Shown piece by piece: positions 1 to 5,454 of a stretch of DNA of 6,417 nucleotides. The notes under the pieces are model-generated. The model worked only from the letters and a program-made list of their open reading frames with translations. It did not search any database and had not been told where the DNA came from. The translations under genes and the position numbers were made by a program. Each line of letters starts with the position of its first letter. The first letter of the stretch is position 1. Source of the stretch: Dehalococcoidia bacterium (GTDB lineage Bacteria > Chloroflexota > Dehalococcoidia > GIF9 > AB-539-J10); contig SOJB01000020.1 in NCBI GenBank assembly GCA_004376695.1, forward strand, positions 1-6,417, given 5' to 3'.

Positions 1-557
1 TCGGCATAGATATACACCAGCCTTTCCTCGACGAGCTTACACGCAAGGCGGAGAAGGCGGGGTCTGCCAGCCGTGTCCGCGCTATCAACTGCTCCATGTT
101 CGACATGGGTTTCCCCGACGGGAGCTTTGACATCATCTGGGCGGAGGGCTCCATCTACATCGTAGGGTTCGAAAAGGGACTCAAGCGTTGGCGGCGGCTA
201 CTTAAGAAAGAAGGATTCCTGGTTATCCATGAGATGGTGTGGTTACGCCCGGACCCGCCACAGGAAATAGGTGATTACTGGCGGGAGTTCTATCCAGGGA
301 TTAAGACCGTTGCCGGGAACCTGGAACAGGTTTCTCGCTCCGGCTATCACCTCATCGGGTGCTTTGCCTTACCTGAGGATGCCTGGTGGCGGGAGTATTA
401 CGGTCCCCTCGAAAAGCGTATCAAGAAACTGCGCACGAAGTACGTCGATAACCGTGAAGCCCTGGCCGTCATTGATGCGGAGCAGCGTGAGATAGATATG
501 TATAAGAAGTACTACCGGTGGTACGGTTCTGCATTCTTCGCCATGCAGAAGAGATGA
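1..557 (+). CDS. Class I SAM-dependent methyltransferase, 5'-truncated by the window
   Basis: The reading frame is open from base 3 with no stop, so the gene begins left of the window; the first ATG (96) is internal. The visible 184 residues begin in the Rossmann fold just after motif I. GIDIHQPFL is the end of strand beta2, whose Asp normally binds the SAM ribose. INCSMFDMGFPDGSFDIIWAEGSI follows in two blocks as the usual motif II/III region (acidic residue, then FPDGSFD), and LLKKEGFLVIHE is the post-III strand. The C-terminal third is rich in Tyr, Trp, Lys and Arg (WWREYYGPLEKRIKKLRTKY) and probably forms a lid or helical substrate-binding extension. The glycine-rich motif I is not in the window. 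The family is clear (Methyltransf_11/25-like), but the substrate cannot be told. The gene converges with the minus-strand operon downstream. Confidence 0.88.
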   Translation, partial: GIDIHQPFLDELTRKAEKAGSASRVRAINCSMFDMGFPDGSFDIIWAEGSIYIVGFEKGLKRWRRLLKKEGFLVIHEMVWLRPDPPQEIGDYWREFYPGIKTVAGNLEQVSRSGYHLIGCFALPEDAWWREYYGPLEKRIKKLRTKYVDNREALAVIDAEQREIDMYKKYYRWYGSAFFAMQKR

Positions 558-574
558 TTACGTTCGATTCTGCA

Positions 575-594
575 CCCGTTGCCTGCCCAACGGG
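575..594. other. Short hairpin after the methyltransferase stop
   Basis: CCCGTTG (575-581) and CAACGGG (588-594) form a perfect 7-bp stem with a 6-nt loop, starting 17 nt after the methyltransferase stop. No T-run follows on either strand, so it is not a canonical intrinsic terminator. It may still stabilise the 3' end of the mRNA or act as a weak terminator. Confidence 0.4.
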
Positions 595-629
595 CACTCG
601 ACCCGGGAAAGAGACGATAAGACACCAAG

Positions 630-670
630 AACAGCCGCTGTCATATCATCGCACATATCTCGCGGCTGTT
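630..670 (-). terminator. Inverted repeat between convergent genes, possible terminator
   Basis: AACAGCCGC (630-638) is the exact reverse complement of GCGGCTGTT (662-670), a 9-bp stem with a 23-nt loop. Read on the minus strand the stem ends in TT and is followed by a partly T-rich stretch (CTTGGTGTCTTATC), which suits termination of the ABC operon. Read on the + strand it is followed only by TGCC. The loop contains the hexamer CATATC twice. The loop is long for an intrinsic terminator, so this is a candidate only. The remainder of 558-749 shows no gene. Confidence 0.4.
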
Positions 671-749
671 TGCCCTGACTCCAAGGACAGAGCGTGAGAC
701 AGGATTTCAGGGATGAAGTGGCTTCGCACAGGTTACTCGCCGGCTGCTC

Positions 750-1487
750 TCAAACAATCCATTTACGCTTGATATTGCGCAAGCTCAACCCAAACAGACC
801 GATGCAGAATGCACCCAGAATCAAGAAATTCAGTGTAAACGACATGACATTACCGCCGTGCACTGCCCCATGAAGTATATCCGCACCGTAGGTTACAGGC
901 AGCACGTATGAGAGCGGCCGGATGAACACCGGAAGAGTCGCAATCGGAATGAAAAGGCCGCACAGGAATATCATCGGAAAACGGAAGAAGTTCGAAAAAG
1001 TCTGGGCTTCGAATGCCTGACTAACGGAAACTGCGATGAAAAGCCCCAGAAAGGTCGATACGATAGCGATTAAGATGATAGCCGGCATGACCAGAGCCCA
1101 TGCAACTCCAGACAGGTCTGCCAGAAATGATGCAATTACTACGGGAACGAACGCATTTGCGACCCCGAAGAGAATAGCCCCTGAGGTCTTGGCCAGCATC
1201 AACAGCTCGAGAGGGATGGGAGCCAGTAGTAACCTGTCAAACGAGCGCTGCCTCTTCTCGAAGGTGATGGTTACCGCCAGCATCGACGTGGTGCCGAAGA
1301 GAATGGAGATGGTCATCACTCCTGGCAGGAGGTCGGGAATGCTGTCCAACCCATGGCCGGCCCTGATGAAGAACATTCCGGTCCAGGCCAGAGGGAATAT
1401 CATCCCCCAACTGATATTGGGCGGCTTGAGATAATATGTCCGCACGTCTTTCAGAAGGATACTCGAGAATGCGATCCAACGGTTCAT
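750..1487 (-). CDS. ABC-2 type transporter permease
   Basis: This 245-aa integral membrane protein is the permease half of an ABC-2 exporter, a normal length for the DrrB/NodJ-like group. About six membrane segments can be seen (residues about 25-42, 53-75, 104-123, 132-155, 168-188 and 218-236). FEKRQRSFDRLLLAPI (76-91) lies after the second segment and matches the cytoplasmic ERGT/coupling region of this family. The FRFPMIFLCGLFIPI...SYVLPVTYGAD stretch (168-203) is the conserved C-terminal ABC-2 block. I chose the ATG at 1487 because it overlaps the ATPase stop codon as ATGA, which implies translational coupling. The frame stays open upstream, but that part encodes low-complexity Arg/Gly-rich sequence antisense to nothing useful and overlapping the ATPase. 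Substrate is unknown; ABC-2 exporters move drugs, lipids, polysaccharides and, in NatAB, sodium. It is the last gene of the ArsR-led operon. Confidence 0.9.
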   Translation of the reverse strand: MNRWIAFSSILLKDVRTYYLKPPNISWGMIFPLAWTGMFFIRAGHGLDSIPDLLPGVMTISILFGTTSMLAVTITFEKRQRSFDRLLLAPIPLELLMLAKTSGAILFGVANAFVPVVIASFLADLSGVAWALVMPAIILIAIVSTFLGLFIAVSVSQAFEAQTFSNFFRFPMIFLCGLFIPIATLPVFIRPLSYVLPVTYGADILHGAVHGGNVMSFTLNFLILGAFCIGLFGLSLRNIKRKWIV

Positions 1488-2476
1488 TGATGTCCTCCGC
1501 CTCCGGCTCTCTCCTTCTCCTTCTTCATCAAATCTGCCTCGATGCCGGTAACCTGTACAAAAACATCCTCCAGCGAAGGCAGGTGCCGCCGGGCCTCGGT
1601 CACCTGAACGCCCCGTTCCTCCAGGAAACGTATAAGGGGGGCGATGTTGATTGGCTCTCCAGACTCGACCCATACGTGCCCCGGGGTGGCAGACTTAAAT
1701 TGGTATTCCGTGAAGACCGCGTTCATCTCTTCAGCGAGGTTGGCTCCAGACTCGGAGATGGCAAGACGAAGCACGTTTCTACTCTGAACCGGCTGCAAAA
1801 GGTCTGCTGTACGCTCAGTTCTCACAACTCGGCCGTTCACGATGAAGGCAATCCGTTCACAGAGCCGCTCGGCTTCTTCGATGTAGTGGGTGGTAAGAAA
1901 AACGGTAATGCCCTGACGGTGGAGCTCGGAGATTATCTGTCTCACCTGGCGTGCGCTGGCGACGTCTATCCCCGTGGTCGGTTCGTCAAGAAACAGAATA
2001 GGCGGCTGGTGTATGATGCCGGCGGCAAAGGTGAGCTTTCGTTTCATTCCCTTGGAATAGCCCTCGAACCTGCGGTTGCCGGCATCGGCGAGGCCGAAGG
2101 CATCAAGGAGTTCCCGCGCCCGCCTCTGGCGCTCGTTCTTTCGCATCCCGTAGAGCGCCGCGCAAAAGCAGAGGTTCTCATAGCCGGTCAACTCAGCGTA
2201 GAGGTTGCTTTCATCAGGAACTATGCCGACCAGGTGCTGGGCTCCCTTGGGATTGTGCGTGCAGTCGATACCGCCGATGCGGATTGTCCCGCCATCCAGA
2301 CGAGCCAGACCTGTCAGTACGTTTATTGTTGTAGTCTTGCCAGCGCCATTGGGACCAAGAAAGCCGAATAACTCACCTTTGCCAACATCAAAACTGATGT
2401 CGTCCACGGCAAGGACTTCGCCGTAGCGCTTGGTGAGTCCAGCTACCTCTATGATCGCCCCGTTAACCGATAGCAA
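1484..2476 (-). CDS. ABC transporter ATP-binding protein (ABC-2 exporter ATPase)
   Basis: This 330-aa ATPase would energise the permease encoded next to it. The nucleotide-binding domain has Walker A GPNGAGKT (41-48), signature YSKGMKRK (140-147, with K142 in place of the usual second Gly), Walker B ILFLDEP (160-166, catalytic Glu165), D-loop GID (169-171) and switch His197. The Q-loop is unusual: the segment VPDESNLY (86-93) carries Asp88 where most ABC ATPases have Gln. The C-terminal 100 residues form the accessory domain common in DrrA/NatA-type proteins, ending in a charged Gly-rich tail. The start is taken as TTG at 2476, because no ATG or GTG lies in frame between the upstream gene and the conserved IIEVAGLTKRYG. 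The weak GAAGAAGG ribosome site is about 14 nt away, inside the end of the upstream gene. The gap to that gene is 10 nt, and the stop overlaps the permease start by 4 nt. Confidence 0.93.
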   Translation of the reverse strand: MLSVNGAIIEVAGLTKRYGEVLAVDDISFDVGKGELFGFLGPNGAGKTTTINVLTGLARLDGGTIRIGGIDCTHNPKGAQHLVGIVPDESNLYAELTGYENLCFCAALYGMRKNERQRRARELLDAFGLADAGNRRFEGYSKGMKRKLTFAAGIIHQPPILFLDEPTTGIDVASARQVRQIISELHRQGITVFLTTHYIEEAERLCERIAFIVNGRVVRTERTADLLQPVQSRNVLRLAISESGANLAEEMNAVFTEYQFKSATPGHVWVESGEPINIAPLIRFLEERGVQVTEARRHLPSLEDVFVQVTGIEADLMKKEKERAGGGGHQ

Positions 2477-2486
2477 ATCAGTGCGC

Positions 2487-2708
2487 CTAGCCCTTCTTCT
2501 TCAGCTCAGCAATGCGTTCCTCTACCCCCTTGGCCTCTGCTCCGAGGTGTTTCAAGTACTCCTCGAGTTTTTCAACCATTTCTTCCCTGGTGGGAGATTG
2601 CCCCGGTGCATGCCCGGAGCCACAGCAGCAGCCCCGCTGGTGGTGCCAGCCGGGCTCAGGTGCATGGTGGGGGTGTTGCTCACAGCCACATTCAGAGTGA
2701 TGACACAT
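2487..2708 (-). CDS. Small His/Cys-rich protein with C-terminal coiled coil, putative metal binder
   Basis: The 73-aa product has two parts. Residues 1-33 contain 6 Cys (2, 7, 9, 27, 28, 29) and 8 His (3, 4, 12, 14, 15, 22, 23, 33), in clusters such as CHH, CGC, HPHH, HH and CCC. This composition strongly suggests soft transition-metal binding. Residues 40-72 are a charged amphipathic helix with hydrophobics spaced as in a coiled coil (MVEKLEEYLKHL...VEERIAEL), likely for oligomerisation or docking. There is no signal peptide or membrane segment. I chose ATG 2708 over the upstream in-frame ATG at 2756 because AAAGGAGG sits 7 nt before it. It overlaps the end of arsR by 17 nt and precedes the ATPase by 10 nt. 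It resembles small Cys/His proteins with C-terminal helices in anaerobic bacteria and archaea (DUF5320-like), but I cannot assign a family firmly. Inferred roles are metal chaperone, buffer or donor to the exporter. Confidence 0.8.
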   Translation of the reverse strand: MCHHSECGCEQHPHHAPEPGWHHQRGCCCGSGHAPGQSPTREEMVEKLEEYLKHLGAEAKGVEERIAELKKKG

Positions 2709-3072
2709 CTTGTTTCCTCCTTTCTGGACAGTATTCTCTGCACAATTGCTCCTCATCCGACTCCTTCAAGCTCAGAGCCGTTGAGGCAAGCCTCCGACAC
2801 TTCTCCAGCGTATCCTGATTGATGAAGTAGTGTATATGGTAGCCTCGCCGCTCTCCCTTTACCAGCCCGATGCTTTTCAGCACTCGCAGGTGCTGCGATA
2901 CCGCCGACTGGGACACTCCCAGAAGGTCGGCCAGAGCATTGACGCAGAGGGCATCTTGGACGCGCTGGCGCCGGAGAAGCTTCACAAGCCTGAGACGGGT
3001 CGGGTCAGCCAGTGCACTGAAGAGCGCTGTCTGCTCGTCCGTTTCCTCCCGCAATTGTTCTCGACCCTCCAT
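2692..3072 (-). CDS. ArsR/SmtB-family winged-helix repressor
   Basis: The 126-aa product has the ArsR fold. DPTRLRLVKLL (23-33) is the first conserved helix, ADLLGVSQSAVSQHLRVLKSIGLV (48-71) is the helix-turn-helix, and GERRGYHIHYFIN (73-85) is the beta wing. Members are dimeric repressors released from DNA by metals, metalloids or thiol chemistry. The classical alpha3 metal site (CxC in ELCVCDL) is reduced here to one Cys, ALCVNAL (Cys43). Other candidate ligands are His79 and His81 in the wing, Cys92, and the tail pair Cys111/Cys115 (CREYC), so the effector cannot be read from known site rules. The start is set at ATG 3072, which has no clear ribosome site. TTG at 3054, ten bases after GGAGGG, is a credible alternative that would remove six residues. 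It is the first gene of the operon and probably represses it. Confidence 0.9.
   Translation of the reverse strand: MEGREQLREETDEQTALFSALADPTRLRLVKLLRRQRVQDALCVNALADLLGVSQSAVSQHLRVLKSIGLVKGERRGYHIHYFINQDTLEKCRRLASTALSLKESDEEQLCREYCPERRKQDVSSL
2716..2723 (-). promoter_or_regulatory. Strong Shine-Dalgarno of the His/Cys-rich gene
   Basis: On the minus strand AAAGGAGG lies 7 nt before ATG 2708. It is encoded by the last codons of arsR (within the residues ERRK), so translation of arsR runs through it. It fixes the start of the small gene and is the strongest ribosome site in the operon, suggesting that the small protein is made in excess over the repressor and the pump. Confidence 0.85.
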
Positions 3073-3077
3073 GACAG

Positions 3078-3106
3078 TATAAGTATTCACTAATATCCTA
3101 ATATTA
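3078..3106. promoter_or_regulatory. AT-rich repeat over the -10 and start site, candidate ArsR operator
   Basis: The + strand shows CTAATAT twice with an 8-bp period (3090-3096 and 3098-3104), the perfect 8-bp palindrome TAATATTA (3099-3106), and an adjacent ATAAGTATTCAC stretch. ArsR/SmtB operators are typically AT-rich, imperfect inverted repeats overlapping the promoter of their own operon, and this is the only such block here. It covers the -10 element and the predicted start, where bound repressor would block RNA polymerase. The exact operator boundaries are inference. Confidence 0.5.
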
Positions 3107-3129
3107 TCACTGGGAAATACACCTGTCAA
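3101..3129 (-). promoter_or_regulatory. Sigma-70-type promoter of the arsR-ABC operon
   Basis: On the minus strand a perfect TTGACA (3129-3124) is followed after 17 bp by TAATAT (3106-3101). TG plus one base directly before the hexamer makes an extended -10. Transcription would start near 3094, about 20 nt before the arsR ATG. A weaker register, GATAAT with a 15-bp spacer, overlaps it. Confidence 0.75.
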
Positions 3130-3263
3130 GACCGTGTCGTCATTCAGTACCTTGGCGACACATCACGTCCTCTCCTTTGTTTTGGATGACTAATGCCGGA
3201 GAGGATATTCTGGCAAGTTCCTTTTCAATATGCTCTATGGGAGCAAGATAACCAGGGGATTGT

Positions 3264-3313
3264 TGTGTAAGGCTGGAATCGCACTCGCTTCATTAGCCGG
3301 TTCAGCCTACACA
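3264..3313. repeat. Imperfect long inverted repeat
   Basis: TGTGT (3264-3268) pairs with ACACA (3309-3313) and AGGCTG (3270-3275) with CAGCCT (3303-3308). A one-base bulge at 3269 separates them, and AA/TT pairs continue inwards after another bulge. The result is 13 pairs closing a loop of about 22 nt. It could be a structured RNA end, a weak terminator or a protein site; no T-run follows. Confidence 0.45.
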
Positions 3314-3408
3314 CTCCACCTTAGCGTGCAACTGAGTCGTATTTCAGGCAGATGTGCGACCGGGTATCAAGGCAGACTAAGGTTCAGTTGAGAACATCGG
3401 CTTGCACC

Positions 3409-3429
3409 GAGGGAGGGCGCTCCTCCCTC
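3409..3429 (-). terminator. GC-rich hairpin downstream of the MFS gene
   Basis: GAGGGAGG (3409-3416) and CCTCCCTC (3422-3429) form a perfect 8-bp, very GC-rich stem with a 5-nt loop. It starts 15 nt after the MFS stop codon on the minus strand. Position and strength suit a transcript end, but there is no U-tract (GGTGCAAG follows on the minus strand). It is therefore a candidate terminator or a 3'-end protecting hairpin. Confidence 0.5.
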
Positions 3430-3444
3430 ATTCAATGGGTGAAG

Positions 3445-4680
3445 CTACGAATCCCGTGTCTTTTTGCCTGCGTGTTTTGCCAGGACTACCCCCAGGAGTG
3501 CTGCAAGCAGGGAGATTACAGCCAGGACCGGCAACGCCGCCTGATAGCTGCCGGTCGTATCGAAGACGTACCCGGCAAAGGGTGACCCACCGGCGCCACC
3601 GATGGTGCTATAGAGCATGAGGGCGCCGATTATCACTCCCAGGGACTTCGTGCCGAACAGCTCCGATGGCACTAACGTCGCCAGAGGTATTATGCCACCG
3701 TAAGCAAGGCCGAAGGCGATGGCAAATACGTAGAAGGCCCACATCTCCCGGACGAAGATAAGCCAGACTAGTGCCAGGGTTGCCAGTACCAGGCACAGAC
3801 TCAGTGCTTGCCTGGCTCCCAGCTTATCCGATATGAAACCCATCGAAGCACGGCTGACAATACTGCAGCCGGCGATGACAGAGAGTATGCTGGCGGCCGC
3901 TATCGCCGTGATTCCACTACCGGTGGCATGGGGAACGATATGAACAGCAATTGCCTGCAAACAGAAGAACCACAGGAACCATATTGCGCCGCTGATCCAG
4001 AATGAGAGGCCTCTCACGGCTTGGGCAAGAGAAACCCCCTCAAGTGCGACCTCGGCAGCCTGATCTTCCGCATCCTCAGATTCGCCATAAGGGCGCTGCC
4101 CCATGTCGGCAGGGCTCTTCTTGATAAGCTGAGCTAGAGGGATGATGATTGCCCAGGCAACTACACCGAGAACAACGAATGCCTTTTGCCAGCCGTAAGT
4201 AGATATCAGCGTTTGCGCCAGCAGTGGTGAGACAACCGCCCCTATTCCGAAGCCGGTGGTCTGGATACTGACAGCTATCCCCCTTTTCTGTGCGAACCAT
4301 CTCGGTATGGTGGAAATCAGCGGAGATATGAAGCAAGCGAACGCTAATCCCATGAATAGCCCCCAGAATATGTACGTGTCACGCAATGCACTGACCCGAC
4401 TCATGAGGACGAACCCGGCACCCATCATCACGCCGCCCAGGCTAACCAGAACCCGGGGGCCGTGCTTGTCGCTCAGTTTTCCGGTGCCCATAGCGAGAAA
4501 CCCTGCTACAAGATAAGCTATCGACGGTGCCAGCGACAGAGGTCCTCTGTTCCATCCGAAAACTGCTTCCAACGGCTCCAGAAAGACGCCAAACGTGTAA
4601 ACAGAGAGCGAGCACGCTGCCATGATACCGGCGCTGACCAACGCCATAATCCAGCCGTAGTGGATGCGGTTTAATCTCAT
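3445..4680 (-). CDS. MFS transporter, OFA / monocarboxylate-porter type
   Basis: The 411-aa protein is a full-length 12-helix major facilitator carrier of the inner membrane. The N-terminus RIHYGWIMALVSAGIM is typical of oxalate/formate antiporter and monocarboxylate porter relatives. The MFS motif A appears in both halves, as GKLSDKHGPR (67-76) and the weaker GFISDKLGAR (281-290). RWFAQKRGIAVS (127-138) is the conserved loop between TM4 and TM5. A hydrophilic, acidic central loop (about 188-217) separates the six-helix halves. I start at ATG 4680, just before the conserved HYGW block, because the 34 upstream codons are Cys/Pro-rich and unlike the family. No Shine-Dalgarno is visible. Likely substrates are small organic acids (formate, oxalate, lactate or similar), but substrate is not readable from sequence. 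It is divergent from the dodecin gene and stands alone. Confidence 0.9.
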   Translation of the reverse strand: MRLNRIHYGWIMALVSAGIMAACSLSVYTFGVFLEPLEAVFGWNRGPLSLAPSIAYLVAGFLAMGTGKLSDKHGPRVLVSLGGVMMGAGFVLMSRVSALRDTYIFWGLFMGLAFACFISPLISTIPRWFAQKRGIAVSIQTTGFGIGAVVSPLLAQTLISTYGWQKAFVVLGVVAWAIIIPLAQLIKKSPADMGQRPYGESEDAEDQAAEVALEGVSLAQAVRGLSFWISGAIWFLWFFCLQAIAVHIVPHATGSGITAIAAASILSVIAGCSIVSRASMGFISDKLGARQALSLCLVLATLALVWLIFVREMWAFYVFAIAFGLAYGGIIPLATLVPSELFGTKSLGVIIGALMLYSTIGGAGGSPFAGYVFDTTGSYQAALPVLAVISLLAALLGVVLAKHAGKKTRDS

Positions 4681-4688
4681 GATTCTGC

Positions 4689-4717
4689 AATCTAGCACAC
4701 AGCACGATATGGGGCAA
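4689..4717 (-). promoter_or_regulatory. Weak candidate promoter of the MFS gene
   Basis: On the minus strand TTGCCC (4717-4712) and TAGATT (4694-4689) are 17 bp apart, with TGC before the second hexamer as an extended -10. The start point would fall only 1-3 nt before the ATG at 4680, giving a nearly leaderless message, which fits the lack of a ribosome site. Each hexamer matches consensus only in part. Confidence 0.35.
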
Positions 4718-4764
4718 CAACCTGGGGAGGGCAGCACGTCTAGCGCATTTCGGGAGATTGCTAG

Positions 4765-4794
4765 TTGACCATTCCACAGCATTACTCGTATAAT
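4765..4794 (+). promoter_or_regulatory. Strong promoter of the dodecin gene
   Basis: TTGACC (4765-4770) and a perfect TATAAT (4789-4794) are separated by 18 bp. Transcription would start near 4801, about 20 nt before the ATG. The -10 sits in an 11-bp near-palindrome, CGTATAATACG (4787-4797 region), which could also be a regulator site. This is the best promoter match in the window and predicts high expression. Confidence 0.85.
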
Positions 4795-4821
4795 ACGTAA
4801 GAAATCTGCAAGGAGGGTATG

Positions 4822-5031
4822 ATGGCTGACAGTGTTTACAAGATAATAACGTTGGTCGGCACCAGCACGGAGTCCTGGGAAAGGGCAGCAGCCGTTGCCG
4901 TTGAGCGGGCTTCGAAGACGTTGCGTGATCTGCGCGTCGCCGAGGTCGAGGAGCTGGACATGAGTCTTGAGAACGGCAAGGTTGTCGCCTATCGTGCAAA
5001 AGTGCGGGTCTCCTTCAAGTTTGAAGGCTGA
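4822..5031 (+). CDS. Dodecin family protein
   Basis: The 69-aa product matches dodecins over its whole length: VYKIITLVGTS (5-15), SWERAAAVAVERASKTLRDLR (18-38, the single helix) and the C-terminal strands ENGKVVAYRAKVRVSFKFE (50-68). Dodecins form hollow 12-mers that store or buffer flavins (or CoA-flavin assemblies) in the cytoplasm. The Trp that stacks on the isoalloxazine in characterised members (LR-W-FEV) is Val39 here, and the nearby Gln of the YQVTLKV strand is Arg58. Flavin binding in the usual manner is therefore doubtful. Two ATGs are adjacent (4819 and 4822). AGGAGG at 4811-4816 leaves 5 nt to the second and only 2 to the first, so I choose 4822; the other would add one Met. It is a monocistronic unit with its own strong promoter. 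Confidence 0.92.
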   Translation: MADSVYKIITLVGTSTESWERAAAVAVERASKTLRDLRVAEVEELDMSLENGKVVAYRAKVRVSFKFEG

Positions 5032-5454
5032 ACAGTCCGATAAGGGTATCGCCTATCGAGCACTCAAGGAGCAATGCCGGACCTTTTGCAGTGGTCTTGC
5101 TGCTCAAGCGCGCCTGGGCCAGGAGCATCGCACATAGAAGCACGGTCTTATCATTTGATGCGCCCCATCGCTGAGAGGAGATGTGTGCACTGGCTTGAGG
5201 CAGAGGTGCTTCTTGTTTACATATCTCAAGCTCTTGTTATCTGTGAGCCTTTTGCCACGTCATTTCGAGAACTCCTACCAAGAGCTGTCAAATAGGTTAA
5301 CTGAAACCACTTATCAGGCGCCCTATTCCAATCAGAGTAGACTAGTTGGCTGCCGTTAGTCGTTCCGTATTTTGTGATTTCATCAGTAATTGATATGATT
5401 CTCATGGTTTGTCAGTATCCTGATGAACTGGGATTAGCAAAGTGAGGTGACTGG
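5032..5454. other. Intergenic region, no convincing gene
   Basis: About 420 bp separate dodecin and the cNMP-fold gene. Just after the dodecin stop, CGATA...TATCG (5038-5058) forms a small bulged stem without a T-run. Its right arm includes TCGCCTATCG, which also occurs inside dodecin at 4985-4994. A 73-codon open frame (5074-5295) has AAGGAG only 2 nt before its ATG and encodes no recognisable protein, so I do not call it. The 3' part is AT-richer and carries the promoter of the next gene. Confidence 0.6.
5372..5399 (+). promoter_or_regulatory. Extended -10 promoter of the cNMP-fold / acs unit
   Basis: TTGTGA (5372-5377) and TATGAT (5394-5399) are 16 bp apart, with TGA directly before the second hexamer, an extended -10. 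Transcription would start near 5406, leaving a roughly 50-nt leader. The spacer begins with TGATTTCATCA (5375-5385), a short palindrome that might bind a regulator. Confidence 0.6.

Larger units (their letters stand above)
3130..3444. other. Intergenic region between MFS gene and arsR promoter
   Basis: This 315-bp stretch lies downstream of the MFS gene and upstream of the arsR promoter. I see no convincing gene; the short open frames have no ribosome site or recognisable protein. It holds two foldable elements, listed separately (3264-3313 and 3409-3429). A T-rich stretch at 3175-3185 has no stem beside it. Confidence 0.6.

Noticed and set aside
673..712. CCCTGA...TCAGGG inverted repeat
   Set aside because: A 6-bp stem with a 28-nt loop is within what is expected by chance.
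1488..1673. Longer N-terminus for the permease (start at 1673)
   Set aside because: The added 62 residues are Arg/Gly/Pro-rich, overlap the ATPase in another frame, and have no ribosome site, while ATG 1487 makes an ATGA overlap before a typical permease N-terminus.
1436..2371. 311-codon open frame on the + strand
   Set aside because: It lies antisense to the ABC ATPase, whose motifs are all intact. Its translation resembles no protein family and arises from the codon pattern of the real gene.
2430..2822. 130-codon and shorter + strand frames over the small gene and arsR
   Set aside because: They are antisense to genes with clear motifs and a strong ribosome site on the minus strand.
4442..4999. 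185-codon open frame on the minus strand across the MFS start and dodecin
   Set aside because: It overlaps two well-supported genes and the dodecin promoter. The product is Arg/Cys/Pro-rich without family features.
5074..5295. 73-codon open frame in the dodecin-cNMP gap
   Set aside because: AAGGAG precedes the ATG by only 2 nt, no promoter is apparent, and the sequence shows no recognisable domain or clean membrane segment. It is left as non-coding.
5375..5385. TGATTTCATCA as an FNR/CRP site
   Set aside because: The half sites are 3 nt apart rather than the 4 of TTGAT-N4-ATCAA, and the flanking T and A are missing. The adjacent gene also has no DNA-binding domain, so autoregulation by it is not supported.
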